Positions 10,788 to 23,033 are shown, numbered from the stretch's first letter. The stretch: DNA of 64,000 nt from Diospyros lotus (GCF_014633365.1 NC_068338.1:50789716-50853715), one strand, 5' to 3'. Notes: a model not told the origin generated them from the letters alone. Program-made: numbers and translations.

Positions 10788-10797
10788 AGGGGGGAAA
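10788..10797 (+). other. Polypurine tract of the gypsy element
   Basis: AGGGGGGAAA immediately before the 3' LTR start TGTCATGC. Confidence 0.8.
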
Positions 10798-11185
10798 TGT
10801 CATGCTTGGCCGTCTCCAATGGCTGCAATTTACTGCAATTTTAACTTCTGCATTGCTGATATTTCTGTAATTTTTATTTCAGTATTTCCATTATTACTTG
10901 TCTTGTTTAAACGACATTAGAATATTCCTTAGGCATGTGGACAGCTGGCTGTTTGTTGCAACGGCCAGGCTGAGAGAATCTGCCCTTGGGCAGCCTATAT
11001 ATAGTCCGTTACACGACTATGCAAACTATGAATGAGAATTATTGATTTCTACTTCCCCCTATCGGTCTTCTCTACTCTCTCTTTTCTCTCTCACTATCGT
11101 CTCTGTTCTTGCTCTGTTCTGAGCAATACAACCTCTGATCCTACTCGGATTGGAAGAAAGCCACTGTCATGCTTGGGCTGTGACA
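10798..11185 (+). repeat. 3' LTR of the gypsy element
   Basis: 388 bp. It is fuller than the 5' copy because it retains about 45 bp near 10930-10975 that the 5' LTR lacks. It has a TATA octamer at 10996-11003, ends TGTGACA, and is followed by GTCAC. Confidence 0.93.
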
Positions 11186-11190
11186 GTCAC

Positions 11191-12306
11191 AAAAAAACAG
11201 CTGATTTTGACGAATTTACATGCATATCCAATTTTTTTCTTGAACTGGATTGCCATGGCAACCAGTTCATGGTCCAACCAGCTGAACCAGTATTGTTTTA
11301 ATAACAACGAAATAAACAATTTTCTTTTTTGGGAGGGGGGGGGGGGGGGGGTTGTGGGGGGGGCTAAAATTTATGTAGCAAACACCATATATAGGAATTG
11401 TTGAATTACCACCACTCAACAATTGGCTTTTGAATTCCCTTTACTTTCGGCCAATTGGCTTTGAATTCTCTCTACAGCCACAGTCCAACAATTGGCTATG
11501 AAGTCCGTCTACTTTCAGCCACTTTACTATGTACATCACATTAATAGGAAGAATGTTAAGATGACATCACACTGACACTAATATTTACACAAAAAGGCCT
11601 TTTTGGCAACAATGACTTCATTGGGTACAGAAACTGCATTTTGAACTTGCAGTTTCATTGAATTGTTCTGTAGAAGCATCTACTCAAAATGCCTATAAAA
11701 GGAAATGTTGATATCAAAGATGCTTTTGGGTGTGTTAGTTGAGTGGTAATATCATGTTGGTTAGCAGAAATAGACCTCTCCAAATCCTATCCATTCCTGT
11801 TGTATATATCACTTCCGGAATCCTAATTCTGAGCTTGGTCACTTGATGAGTCTGAGAAATATGGGCTTTCAACATTCTGGCCTTGATCACCAAAAACACT
11901 ATCATTGGAGGATGCAAAATTTAAATCATAGGCAATATCATTTTGTTACCCCAACATTTATATTAAAAAAGAACATTATTTTCCAGTTTCCAGTGGCAAA
12001 CTTTCTCAGAGTTCTCTCATTAACAATAAACCCCACTAAACATTGAGCTAGAGATTGAATACGGATAAATTTTCAGAAAAAGTGGACTCGCGAACCTTTG
12101 ATTAGGTTTTGAATCACTTAATTGAAAACAATCTCAACTTTCAACAATCGCAGCAGCAAAATCAACCGTAATTCTCACAGAAACAACAAACAATAGTTCA
12201 GTCATTGATCCACCGTCAATAACATGTCATCATAAGCCCGCTGAAACGGACACATCAAATCAAACCCTAGAATGAGAAAAGGAGATTTACAGGATGAATC
12301 TGCGCG
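11191..12306. other. Intergenic sequence with poly-G tract and 3' flank of the CML gene
   Basis: No gene seen. A G-rich run at 11332-11370 is nearly pure G on the plus strand. A short imperfect repeat containing CAATTGGCT occurs at about 11420-11490. The last few hundred bases are probably the 3' untranslated region of the minus-strand calmodulin-like gene. Confidence 0.45.
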
Positions 12307-12750
12307 TCACTTGGCAACCATGCGGGCAATGAAGTCCTCATAGCGGATCTTGCCATCGGATCCGACATCGACCTCGCGGATCCACTCGTCGAACTCGGAA
12401 GGCTCGAGCTTCTCGCCGATGCTGGTGAGGATGTGCCTGAGATCCGAAACTACAACGAAGCCGGTGCCCTCCTTGTCGAGCACCTTGAACGCGTCGCGAA
12501 GTTGTCGATCGAAGGGCTCCGGCTTGAGGTGTTTGGACATAAGCTCCAGGAACCGAGGGAAATCGAACGGCGAGTTCAGGTTCTCCTCGGCGACGATGGC
12601 CTTGAGTTGCGCTTGGGTAGGGTTGCCGCCGAGAGATCGCATCAAAATGCCGAGCTCCGACGGCGCGATCTTGCCATCGCCGTCGGTGTCGAAGAGCGTG
12701 AACGCCTCTTTCATGGAAGACACTTGCTCGTCGCTCAGATCCTTCCCCAT
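12307..12750 (-). CDS. Calmodulin-like protein, CML13/CML14 type
   Basis: An intact 147-residue single-exon frame. It is very close to Arabidopsis CML13/CML14 as I remember them ([56 protein letters not shown]). Four EF-hand units are recognisable. Loop 1 ([12 protein letters not shown], residues 21-32) has all calcium ligands. The third ([12 protein letters not shown]) and fourth ([12 protein letters not shown]) lack standard ligands and the second is degenerate. This suggests weak calcium response, as known for this clade, whose members bind IQ motifs of myosins and IQD proteins. The 5' leader carries a CT-rich microsatellite on the plus-strand side (12763-12796). Single-exon structure and family length (148) agree. 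Confidence 0.95.
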   Translation of the reverse strand: MGKDLSDEQVSSMKEAFTLFDTDGDGKIAPSELGILMRSLGGNPTQAQLKAIVAEENLNSPFDFPRFLELMSKHLKPEPFDRQLRDAFKVLDKEGTGFVVVSDLRHILTSIGEKLEPSEFDEWIREVDVGSDGKIRYEDFIARMVAK

Positions 12751-14754
12751 TGTTCTCCGCTTCTGCTCTCTCTGTCTCTCTCTCTCTCTCTCTAGTTTTT
12801 CTCTCTAGAAATGGAATGGATTGATCGACTGATCGACAAGACCATATGCCCCAGCCCCACTTCTGAGGATCTTGAAGTTGAAATATTCAGCGCCGAAAGT
12901 GGGCTCAATTAGCCCAAAAATATCTACGTTAATTGGGCTGGGCCTAACCACATTTTTAGAACAGCTTGAGAAAGATGGGTTGGGTGAATAGGCCCAATAG
13001 GCCATGCATGGAAAAGAAAAGAGGGGTCGACCAAAAAGCCCTGGAATTATGAGGAAGGCCTTAGCCCCACATATTCAAAAGGGTTTGAAATTTCGAACTT
13101 AGAATTGATTCAATTATAAAATAAAGTCGAATCAACTCAATTAAATATAATTTGGATTTGGTTAAAGTCTTGGTTTCAAAATTTATCAATTATATTGAAA
13201 TTCGTGGTCCAAAACAAGTGTTATACCAAAATCAAAAAAGTATATTAATATTACATATATATATATATGAATAATATTATTTGATTTTAATGTTTGGATT
13301 GAATATTTTCGTCAATAATCTAATCTCATTTCGATCTAATGACAATTGAATATATAAAATATAAGATTAGAATCAAACTGTATAAGAAAATAACTCAAAT
13401 TAAATCGACTCAACCACATTAATTCATATCAATTCTCGAGTACTCTACCCACTCATAAAAATAATTTGTTATGATAGAATACTGTTATCTTATAATTTGA
13501 TTGTATTTTGCTTCTATCCAAAAATTCTATGAGAATATATACCATCACTTCCCTTTCCAAAATCTTTTTCTTGGGCTTTAGCCTTCCATTTGGCTTTAGC
13601 TTTCTCATGGGAACCCAGCTGGCTCCTTTCCCTGAGAAAAAGTATGGAATTGACTGCAGTCATTGAGCTATATTATTGCCAAAATCATGGCCCTGGTGGT
13701 GCCATATAGCTGTTCCTGCTGCCCACTCTCTATGAAAGTATTGTTCCTTCAAAAAATATAAAGTATTGATGCTGTTCTTTCCTTCCATATGTTCACACTT
13801 TTTTCCTGCTTTCTTCGTGGGAAAAGTAACAGATCAAAGCAATGGTCCAGTGATAAACTGAGCATCAAATTAATAAAGTGGCTTCTAAGAGATCAAAGCA
13901 AGCCCCTTTCGTGAAATCAGAAGGCTTCCAATCGCCATACTTTTGTGACTCAAAACAGATCAATTCACAAAATCAAACTGAATCAGTCCGACAAAATTAA
14001 ATTCAGATTCGGTCTTGATCCTAAGATTTATACTAATTATATCCAAATTTTCCAATTCTTAGGACATGGGCTAGATTAAGTTTAGGTCCTGAGCGGGGGA
14101 AGAAGCTATGTGAGGCTAAAATAATATTGTAAAAGGAGGACCACCATGACAAGGCTGAGGCAAGGTGGAAGTCCCAGCTTCACATGTTCTTTCTATTTAC
14201 TTAGCATCAAGATGCTCATCATTGTATAAATTAGTACTTCTTTGGATGCTTCCCTTTGGGATATTTAATATGCACTTTATATGCTCTGTTTGAACCTCAG
14301 GATTAGTCCCTTTCTGTAATCATCTTCATCTCCCCCCCCCCCCCCCCCCCCAAAAAAAAATAAAAAAATATTTTGAGTAATTTTGAACATTAAGGAACAA
14401 ATAGTTATGATTTTAAAAATATGGTTATGTGAGGGTGTAAGACAAGGACCCCTTAGTTGTCAACAAGTTTGCCCATTCACTTTGCCTTGGCCAAAGGAAA
14501 AAGTGCAGCAAGTGCATGAACTATTCTATTCTATAGTAGAATATAACTTTTGGGCACAGCCAGGGTCTGTGTTTTCTAATCATGTTTGGGCTGTGACATC
14601 TAAAGTTGAGAGGGAATTTCAGAAAAGCAGTAGATGCCTTGTTCTCTCTCAAAGAGACTGAAAAAAGGCTCCCAGAGAACATATGTGTGTGTGTGTGTGT
14701 GAATAGTATTTTAATAATGTTTGAATTATGTACACAAATACAAGATAAATGGAT
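12751..14754. other. CML upstream region and intergenic sequence
   Basis: The first 100 bases hold the CML 5' leader with a CT run. After that comes AT-rich DNA with no supported gene, an AT dinucleotide run at about 13254-13268, a C-run followed by an A-run at 14333-14359, and a TG microsatellite at 14683-14702. Confidence 0.45.
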
Positions 14755-15265
14755 AAAAAAAATCAAACTCATATTTCTCCCATTGTACTTTTACGTTTTT
14801 TTTTTTATGTAATCACTTAAAATTTTAATTATTTTAATTATACACATGTACTTATATTTTTTAATTAATTTGACTTTTATATTTTTACTTTTTTTTTCAT
14901 GTGATAATATGAACTTTTTATTATTTCGATTACACCTATATAACTTTATTTTTTTTGTCAATTTAACTTTTGTACTAGGTTAAATTGACTCGAAATAACA
15001 AAAATGCAAGAACAGTTAATCCCATTCTAAATCCTAATTGCAAGTAAAGTATATGGGTTAATTTGATTTAAAAATACATATATATATGTAATCGAAAAAA
15101 TAAAAAGTTATGATTGCCACACGAAAATAAAATCAAAGTATAATAGTTAAATTGGTTCGAAAATATAGATATAAAGATGTATTCAAAATAATGAAAAATT
15201 TAAGTAATTACACAAAAAAATGTAAAAATATAAGAGTAAAAATATAAATTTAACCTAAAAAATAG
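14755..15265. mobile_element. Fold-back (long inverted repeat) MITE-like element
   Basis: The left arm (about 14770-14945) and the right arm (about 15060-15250) are inverted copies. The left TATGTAATCACTTAAA and TTATTATTTCGATTACAC pair with the reverse complement of the right TTTAAGTAATTACAC and GTAATCGAAAAAATAAAAAG. The arms are about 190 bp, roughly 80 percent similar by eye, with a loop of about 110 bp. No coding capacity. Exact ends and target duplication were not resolved. Confidence 0.65.
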
Positions 15266-15672
15266 TAACAAACTCTTAAATATAATGTCGAATATAACAT
15301 AAATAATTTAAAATTTATACAACTGTTTTCAATTAATAAGGGTAGGGTTTGTGCATATGCTAACAACTTATATGTATTAAATTAATGATAGAACCTACTT
15401 TAGGCCCATTACTTGTAATAAAATGACAGTAAATACATAGACCATATAGCAGTATCGTGGTGGGGAGGAAATAATTTGTCTTGTATAGATTGTCACATGT
15501 TAATAGTTTGTCTCCACGCCTTTGTCACCATTAACTGAACTGTCCTTTAATTTTTTAAATATAAAAATAATATAATAGTCACGATCTAAAAAATTTATAT
15601 TTAATTATAATAATTATTCTATATTTATTATGTGAATAGTAGAATTCTTATAAATAATCTAGTCATGATATT

Positions 15673-16421
15673 TAAGGATGAATAAAAGTTCGGTTAAATC
15701 GAATTAATCAAAATGAATCGAACAAAATTGCTGGTTTGGTTTAGATAGGTTTTTTGAGTAATTTGATTCGATTCTATTTTCTTGTAAAAGAAATCGAAAT
15801 AATTAAATCGATCGAAATTTTTAAAAATGATTTCGTTTTGAACGAATTAGCTTAACAAAAGATAAGCACCATGAATAAAATGTTGTCATTTTTAATTTTG
15901 ATTAAAAAGAAGCACGACCCGCCTCGTCCCTCGCTACCTTTGTTATCTGGAATTTGAATTGAAATTTTTGACACATCGTCTACCGTCACACCATCTTCTT
16001 TCGTTGTTCATTTTCTTTATATTTTTCATCCCACTAGCCTATGACTCGTCATCATCAACCCACAATTCACCAACCATTGCTTTTTTCATTCCTCTAGTTT
16101 GCCACTCGTTGCCACCAATCCACACCTTTTTTCGCAACTCACACGTCGTCATTTTCTTCATCTTCTTCTGTTATTTATCCTTGTAGTTTGTGATTTATTG
16201 CCTTTAAACCATACATTTACAACTCAATGTCAACAAACTTAGAATGAAAAGTTCTCACCTACAATTCATTTTCTTTATCCATGTCTGACTTCAAAGGTGA
16301 ATTTGTAATTATTGTAATTTTAATTTATTCAGTTAATCAATTAAACCAAATTATTTTTCGATCTATTTAGTCTATAAAATAATTCGGTTGATTTGATTCA
16401 CTAACCAAATGCTCATCGCTG
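15673..16421. mobile_element. hAT-type MITE, degenerate termini
   Basis: The 8-bp direct repeat ATGATATT at 15665-15672 and 16422-16429 flanks a 749-bp segment. Its ends are related inverted repeats (GGATGAATAAAAGTTCGGTT against the inverse of AACCAAATGCTCATC). Inner ends contain repeated AATCGAA/TTCGATT motifs as in other plant hAT MITEs. A GC-richer middle near 15910-16200 has no recognisable gene. Confidence 0.7.
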
Positions 16422-16429
16422 ATGATATT

Positions 16430-17950
16430 GCTATGCCTTTTAAGAGCACAACATTTAACTTGAATATTAACAAATTTCTCTAAAAACATATACACATATG
16501 TATATAATAACTTTTTATTATAATTGTAAACATTATAGTCATAGCCACACATCTTAAAACATCCAACCCATAACGCGACGTTTCATAATTTCTACTACTT
16601 CAGTCACACAACGAATTTTAACAATATTATTTAATCACATTTTGTTTTTAATCCTATACCCTATTAAGAGTCTATCAAATAAATAGCACGCCATGAGATG
16701 TGCATTACTAAATTACCACCTCGGCTACTGACCCTAATCTAGGAAGGATTTGTACGCACATGATTGTCCATATGATGTCGTATTTGAATTGGGTTCAGGG
16801 CACCGCAGTCTATGACATAAATCCTAAATGTGGATGCCTAAAAAGCACCAAGGTTTTGAAGTACTAAAATGGGGGAACAGCCCTTCTTATACTGACCATA
16901 AACTAGTAATAAAATTTCAAGGATTGCACGTATAGAATCTTGTGATTTGTAAATTTAAAAGGTAAACCGTGGGATGATGGCCGTAGGGTCGGGTTTCTGA
17001 CAACCCGAACCCGGGGCAGGCCAGGGCCCACCTTGATACTGTAAACCCGGGTAGGTACGAGTGTTTTCCGAACAAAGGATTTTTCTTTTATTTTTTGAAA
17101 AAAAAATAATTTTTTTTATTTATGATGGCTGCAATCTCATGTGAGTGGGACCACTGTACCTGACTTACTCCACTGACACTTCTGTTCCCGAAATCAACCA
17201 GCTGTGAACGGCATAGAATTTGGCACAATCCAATTCATGTGGAGCGCTCGATTTCCTTAACCATCATCAACTTCACTGAGCACGGCATGATCATGGAAGG
17301 ATGATCATGAATCATGATCCCCGTTTCCCATGCCAAAGAATTCGAGACCGTCCGATGTGTCCATCATCATTGTTGATAAGAAATCTGAGCGGGACCCAGT
17401 TCTCATTTTTACTCGATTTCGCCGGGAACATAGTTATCAAAATGCAATCACTTGTACAGTACCGGGCTCTCTTTTTATTCAAATATGCGTCTATTTAAGG
17501 AATGTGAGCGAGCAACGGCCTCGGTCAAATCAGTCTTCGTGTATTCTTCTTCACCTGAGAAAGAAGAGAAAAGTCTAATGCATCGGACGGCCATTGTAAG
17601 CTTTCAGCTTAAGCATCTTAGACGCGTCTGATCGCGCCACGTCATCTGGTCGGTCTGGGCTGCTTACGTGGGGAAATCAGGGGCGTTGACATGATATAGT
17701 ACGTCTCTGCGTTGTGGACATCTCTGCAACTTTGTCTCTTCCCCACCATGTTCTCGTTCTCCAAGTGAGAGAGAGTGAAGGGTCAGTTTCCCTTTTCTGG
17801 ACATCTTAATCGCCGAGATTCGAACCCTCGGACTCTGTTCTGCAAGTCCAAACGAAGGCAAAGACAAGAAGAGGGCAGAAGAAGAAGAAGAGACACAGAG
17901 TTGCAGAGTGCTAAAGAGTTTCTCTTTCACCATATTGAGCAAAGCCAGAA
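16430..17950. other. Upstream region of the LRR receptor gene
   Basis: No gene seen. The final 200 bases look like a 5' untranslated region, ending in a purine-rich AAGAAGAAGAAG stretch at 17878-17892 before the ATG at 17951. A GC-richer stretch at 16985-17060 contains repeated ACCCGGG-like words. Confidence 0.4.
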
Positions 17951-18666
17951 ATGGGAATCTCACCGTTTTTCTGCTCTCTCCTCCTGCTCTTGGTTCTCAG
18001 TTGCCCTCCACCTGCTCGTGGTCGTGGAAATGCCGAGCTCGGAGCGCTTATGGACGTGAAGGCAAGTCTCGACCCGGAAAACACCTTTCTCGCCTCATGG
18101 ACCGTCGCCGGCCACCCGTGCGACGGTTCATTCGAGGGAGTAGGGTGTAACGAGAAGGGTCAGGTGGCCAACATCTCGTTGCAGGGCAAGGGCCTCACCG
18201 GCAAAGTCTCGCCGGCGATTGCGGGGCTCAAGCACCTGACTGGTCTATACCTTCATTACAACTCTTTGCATGGAGAAATACCAACGGAAATTTCAAATCT
18301 GACTGAACTCAGCGATCTTTACCTCAATGTCAACAATCTTTCTGGGAATATACCACCTCAACTTGGAAATTTGACTAGTTTACAAGGTTGGTTCTATCTA
18401 TTTACCTACTTTTTTCAGCTCAAGTTAAAAAGCCAGTGTCTTTTCTTTGAGCTCCTCAGCCTTGAATATGAGTCTATTTTGTACTTTTTCCTGGGCGAAT
18501 ATGAATCCTTTTTAGTAAGGAAGATTATAACACTCTCGACTTAAGTAACTGAAACTAACTATACTTAACTGGAGAACTCAGGCTTACTGGCGCTATCATC
18601 TATCACTGGGCTACAACTCCAGTCGTAGGCTTGATTATGGCTCGCCGGAGTGTCTTCTGGTTTTTC

Positions 18667-18699
<33 letters not shown>

Positions 18700-21335
18700 T
18701 CTTTTGGTGCGGGTTTTACTTGTAATACACTGACAGCTTTTGGCAGTCTGATTTTTAAGATTTTTTCCCCCTCATTTTTTGATTTTAAACTATACTTGTT
18801 TGTTGCATTTGCCGCGTAGTTCTGCAGCTCTGTTATAACCAATTCACTGGAAGCATACCCAATCAGCTGGGGTCTTTGAAGAAGCTTACTGTTCTTGCCT
18901 TGCAATCTAATCAATTGACGGGTGCAATCCCTGCAAGTTTGGGTGACTTGGGAAGGTTAATGAGGCTAGACTTGAGTTTCAATCGCCTCTTTGGTTCAAT
19001 CCCCACAAGATTAGTTGATGTTCCTTCGCTTGAAGTTCTTGATGTTCGGAATAATACCCTTTCCGGCAATGTACCTCCTGGTAGAAATGCTTCATCAAAT
19101 AATTCATCCATGTTTTTGTTTGTAACCAGTTAAGCATCTGTAATAGTCACCAAGTTTTGATTTTGTCTTGATGTTTTGATGCAGCTTTGAATAGATTAGT
19201 TGATGGATTTCAATACGCAAACAATCCAGGATTATGTGGAGTTGGATTCTTGGGTTTGAGAGCTTGCAGTTTTTTGGATCATACAAATCCAAACAGGCCT
19301 GAACCCTACGAAGGTGCCACAACTGGCACAGAAAACATCCCAGAGACAGCTAATTTGAAGCTGAATTGCAGCCAAATTCGTTGTGCACACTCCTCTAAAG
19401 CGTCACAGGCTTCAGTTGGTGTCGGGGTAATTGTGGTTATTTTTGTACTATCTGCTATAGGGTTTCTGACGATCTCACAATATCGTCGTCGGAAACAAAA
19501 GCTTGGGAGTGCATATGATGCATCTGATAACCGTTCAAGTACTGGCCAGGCTGTGGAGGTTTACAGGAAGAATGGCTCCCCACTTGTTAGCCTTGAGTAC
19601 TCCAGTGGTTGGGACCCCTTGGCCGATGGTCGTAGTTTGGGGGTGTTCACCCAAGAGGTTTTACAAAGCTTTAGGTTTAATTTGGAGGAGGTAGAGTCAG
19701 CTACTCAGTACTTTGCTCGAAAAAATTTGCTGGGTAGGAGCAACTTTTCAGCAACATACAGAGGGATTTTGAGGGATGGATCCTTTGTTGCTATTAAGAG
19801 CATCACCAAAACTAGCTGCAAGTCTGAAGAAGCCGAGTTCTTAAGGGGACTGAACATTCTGACCTCATTGAAACATGAAAATTTAGTTAGGTTGAGGGGG
19901 TTTTGCTGCTCGAGAGGCCGAGGTGAGTGTTTTCTCATTTATGATTTTGTTCCAAATGGACACCTGCTGTGCTATCTCGACCTAAAGGAAGGGGACAATC
20001 GTGTCCTTGAGTGGCCTACCAGAGTTTCCATCATCAGTGGCATCGCAAAAGGTTAATCCTGTTTTGTTTTTTACTTACTGAATGCTCTATATCTGGTCCC
20101 TTATATTCATGTTTGCCATTTAGTGTGTGGTCGAATAATTGTGACCATAAGGAAAATGACTAGACCATTAATTAATGAATTTGGGGAATTCCTTTCACCA
20201 AAATAAGTATGAGGATAGTGTAGCATGAAAATCATTTTGAAGTTATTCATGACAAAAGTGGCTTCTATTGAAGATAAGACATGTGATAAATGATTAAGAT
20301 GGTTTGATCATGTGAAAAAAGGACCAATATATGCTCATGCAAGGAGAGTGGACGGAATGGAACAAATCCTTAGCAAAAGAGGTATAGGAAGATCAAGAAA
20401 AACTAGGTAGGAGATTCTTAGGTATAATATGAGTTATAAGGACATTACAAAAGATAAGACTATAGATAGAAATGATTGGCAAGCTAAAATTCATTTTGTT
20501 GACCCCAATAATGAGATTAAGGCTTCATATGTTGTTGCTGCGAAATAATTTTGTTGCTTCATTTTAGTTGAACTACTCAGTAACTTTAATTATCTGAAAC
20601 AGGGAAACATTGTTGTGTTTCATCTTATATAAATCCAGGAGTAGTTGATATTTAATCCTTCCCCAGTTGCTCTTGGCTAATAAATTGGACACTGGAAAAG
20701 GATTGGGATTGTCTAAAATTTGTTTTCTTCAAATTTATCCTTCCTTGCAAATTAGATTAACTGCCAATAAAATTTACGAATTACTTTTAGATGATTTGGA
20801 TGGTCAGTCCTCATAAAACTTAATTTTTATGAGCTTTTGTCCATCTTAAGCAGGGATAGAGCATTTACATGGGTGCAACATCAACAAACCTGCTCTAGTT
20901 CACCAAAACATATCGGCAGAGAAAGTTCTCATTGACCAGCGCTTTAAACCTTTGCTCTCTGATTCTGGCCTTCACAAACTTCTGACTAACGACACAGTCT
21001 TCTCTGTGCTTAAAGCTAGTGCTGCCATGGGTTATCTTGCTCCTGAATACACCACTACAGGACGCTTCACTGAGAAAAGTGACATTTATGCTTTTGGGGT
21101 GCTTGTCTTTCAGATCTTGTCAGGGAAGAGAAAGCTTCCAAGTTCAATCCGTTCTGCTGCTGAGTCATGCAGATTCTCTGATTTTATTGATAAAAATCTA
21201 CGTGGAAACTTCCCAGAATACGAAGCTTTAAAGCTTGCAAAGATTGCTTTAATGTGCACCCATGAATGTCCTGAGAAGAGGCCATCCATGGAAGCAATAA
21301 TTCAAGACTTGGGTAACTGCACTAACACAGTCTGA
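17951..21335 (+). CDS. LRR receptor-like kinase, LRR-IV type, probable pseudokinase
   Basis: Four exons: 17951-18386, 18820-19080, 19185-20051, 20854-21335, all GT-AG and in frame, giving 681 residues. Order: signal peptide (residues 1-24, hydrophobic LLLLLVL), LRRNT_2, about five leucine-rich repeats, transmembrane segment (VGVIVVIFVLSAIGFL), kinase-like domain. The glycine loop is irregular (LGRSNFSATYRG). The lysine of VAIK is kept. The catalytic loop reads VHQNIS in place of HRD...N, and the DFG position reads DSG. The proton-acceptor aspartate is therefore missing, which implies a signalling pseudokinase at the plasma membrane. I recall the same substitutions in Arabidopsis At5g51560-like proteins, so this is a family trait and not local decay. 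Intron 3 contains a LINE remnant. Tail-to-tail with the DUF1442 gene. Confidence 0.93.
20260..20552 (+). mobile_element. LINE reverse-transcriptase C-terminal remnant in intron 3 of the LRR gene
   Basis: Translated with stops, it reads like the end of a plant non-LTR element ORF2: LRWFxHVKK-type motif near 20300, a basic RGxGRSRKT stretch near 20380-20405, a DxTxDRNDWQAKIHxVDP-like stretch near 20455-20505. It is 5'-truncated, sense to the host gene, and the host splice sites are intact. Confidence 0.7.
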
Positions 21336-22293
21336 TTCTGTTTCTCAATTCTTCAGCAATTGCCTGAGAATTTTCAGAAGGGTCAGTATAGGCTGGAGGA
21401 TGGATTTTCTACTAACTGCTTGACACTTGCAGGAGATATTGCTGTATTTTCCGCGTCCTTTGCACTTAGGACTATGCTTTCTTGAGAATGCCACTGGGCA
21501 TATTTTATTGTATCTTAGGCATGGTCTTTGTGAAGATGTAATCAATTTTGTTAATTATTTGTTATGTAGTATCTGGTTCTGCTTCCTCAAACAAAACCAG
21601 TGGCTTCAGAAGTATTGCCTTCATAGAGCATAGTAGATCTTTTTGATTCTTAATTGGAACGTGTCTATTGCCTTGTGTAACTATGTTTCTCAACAAATGC
21701 CTAAGAACAATTTATTTGTTCCGAAAGTCTCAAATTTCCACTCTAAAACATAGTCTTGTTGTTTTTGCTAAATCTGAAACATTGTTGTTAAATGCATATT
21801 TCTTCAACTCATTTCTTTGCATGGAGATTGTTGACTGGATTTTAGGTTTGTTCCTAATGTGGTCTATTGGCCTCTAGTGCTGTAATTGTGATTTTAAACA
21901 CAATAATTACCCTGATCTTTTATCTTCCTGTGATATCAATAGCTTCCCTGGTGGAAATGCACATTTACTTTTAACTTTTCTAGGGCCCGTGAAAGGTATC
22001 TCTACTTTTATCTCCTTTTCCATTGTTTACTCCTTTCTTAATCGATTTGGAATTTCTCACTGCTTGGTGTTAATGGATCTGGGATTGCTGCTTGTGAACA
22101 GTAGTTTCTTCTTCTTTTCCTGTGATGCTGTATGTGATGGTATCAAGTTATACAATTTGTTCTGAATTTGTCAGGGCTTGCTGATGAAAGCAAAAATTTA
22201 GCTAGACGAGATGTTTAGATGAAGGAGCAATATAGTGACTGCATTTATATATGACTAGCTATTTACATTTTTAGATAAAAAAACTATTGGAGT
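21336..22293. other. Convergent 3' regions of LRR gene and DUF1442 gene
   Basis: No gene seen. The sequence is AT-rich with short chance frames. It probably contains the two 3' untranslated regions, which face each other. Confidence 0.45.
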
Positions 22294-23033
22294 TTAAGCT
22301 TTAATGACTCTTCTGTGTGGAGATCTGACCCTGAAAACATGCTCTTCGCCGGTGCATAGATCTACTTTAATAACCCAGTGACTCGTCTTCCTTGAGCCCC
22401 CATTATTGGCCACCTTAGCTTTTGCAGCCACTCTGGTCAATAACAATCCTTCTCCTATGGGCAACAACTGAGTTTCTGACCCACCCCAAGACCACGAGTC
22501 CTTGGAAAACGCATTGTAGCCTAAAACAGTGGTGCCATTAGGTCTCCCACCAGCTTGAACAGCCTTGAAAATGCTCTCATGGTTCTTCAGCTCACAATCA
22601 ATAACCACAAAATCAGCCTCCCTGTAGTCATTCACCAGCAGAGATGGAGCTTCCCCAACGACAAAATCAACATTTTTTGCTTCAGCGCCTAGTGCCCTTT
22701 TGGACAACTGTAGTTCTTCTACTCCGTGAACAATGGAAACAACCCGCCCGCCAGTTTGATGGGCGGCAGCCACCATTGCCAGGGAGGTGGAGCTAGCAGC
22801 GTTAGCACTGGCAACAACCATCAGTTGGGCATTGTTGCCAGCAGCTAGTGCTGATATAAACTCGGCTACGTCTGGCTCTTTTGCTCTCTTTCCCTGCATC
22901 AGAAACAAATGAAGGTAAGACAGATGGAAAGAAGATTTCTAATCTTCATTCTAGAAAGGTGGGGGACTATACTCACCATTTTCATGGTTTTCAGGTAGGC
23001 TCTGGTGGCATTTTCAGCTGACCAACAAGCCAT
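22294..23033 (-). CDS. DUF1442 family protein, copy 1
   Basis: Two exons: 22977-23033 (19 codons, MACWSAENATRAYLKTMKM) and 22294-22893, joined in phase 0 by a GT-AG intron of 83 bp, giving 218 residues. The family (PF07279) is plant-specific and of unknown biochemical role. The sequence has alternating hydrophobic strands and a glycine/alanine-rich segment (MVVASANAASSTSLAMVAAAHQTGGRVV) followed by EADFVVIDCELK, which resembles a Rossmann-type, methyltransferase-like fold. That is an inference. The C-terminal SHWVIKVDLCTGEEHVFRVR is family-typical. A second copy lies 3.7 kb upstream on the same strand. Confidence 0.92.

Larger units (their letters stand above)
897..11185 (+). mobile_element. 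Ty3/gypsy chromovirus LTR retrotransposon, degenerate, host of a nested copia element
   Basis: Complete at both ends: LTRs at 897-1242 and 10798-11185, each running from TGTCA to TGTGACA, with GTCAC at 892-896 and 11186-11190 as the 5-bp target duplication. A primer-binding site follows the 5' LTR and a polypurine tract precedes the 3' LTR. Coding order is gag with a CCHC knuckle, aspartic protease, a remnant of RNase H, integrase, chromodomain. This is the Ty3/gypsy order, and the chromodomain places it among chromoviruses. Reverse transcriptase and most of RNase H are missing. A copia element sits at 3019-9099. Removing that insert and one copy of GTTTT puts the reading frame back in register across the site, so the deletion and the insertion are separate events. 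Many stops and frameshifts make it non-autonomous. Confidence 0.93.

Noticed and set aside
11332..11370. Poly-G run, possible G-quadruplex
   Set aside because: Almost pure homopolymer of uncertain length. There is no gene nearby to regulate on that strand, and it could partly be a sequencing artefact.
12433..12795. A 120-codon plus-strand frame opposite the calmodulin-like gene
   Set aside because: Shadow of the minus-strand EF-hand gene, caused by its GC-rich codons. It has no recognisable domain.
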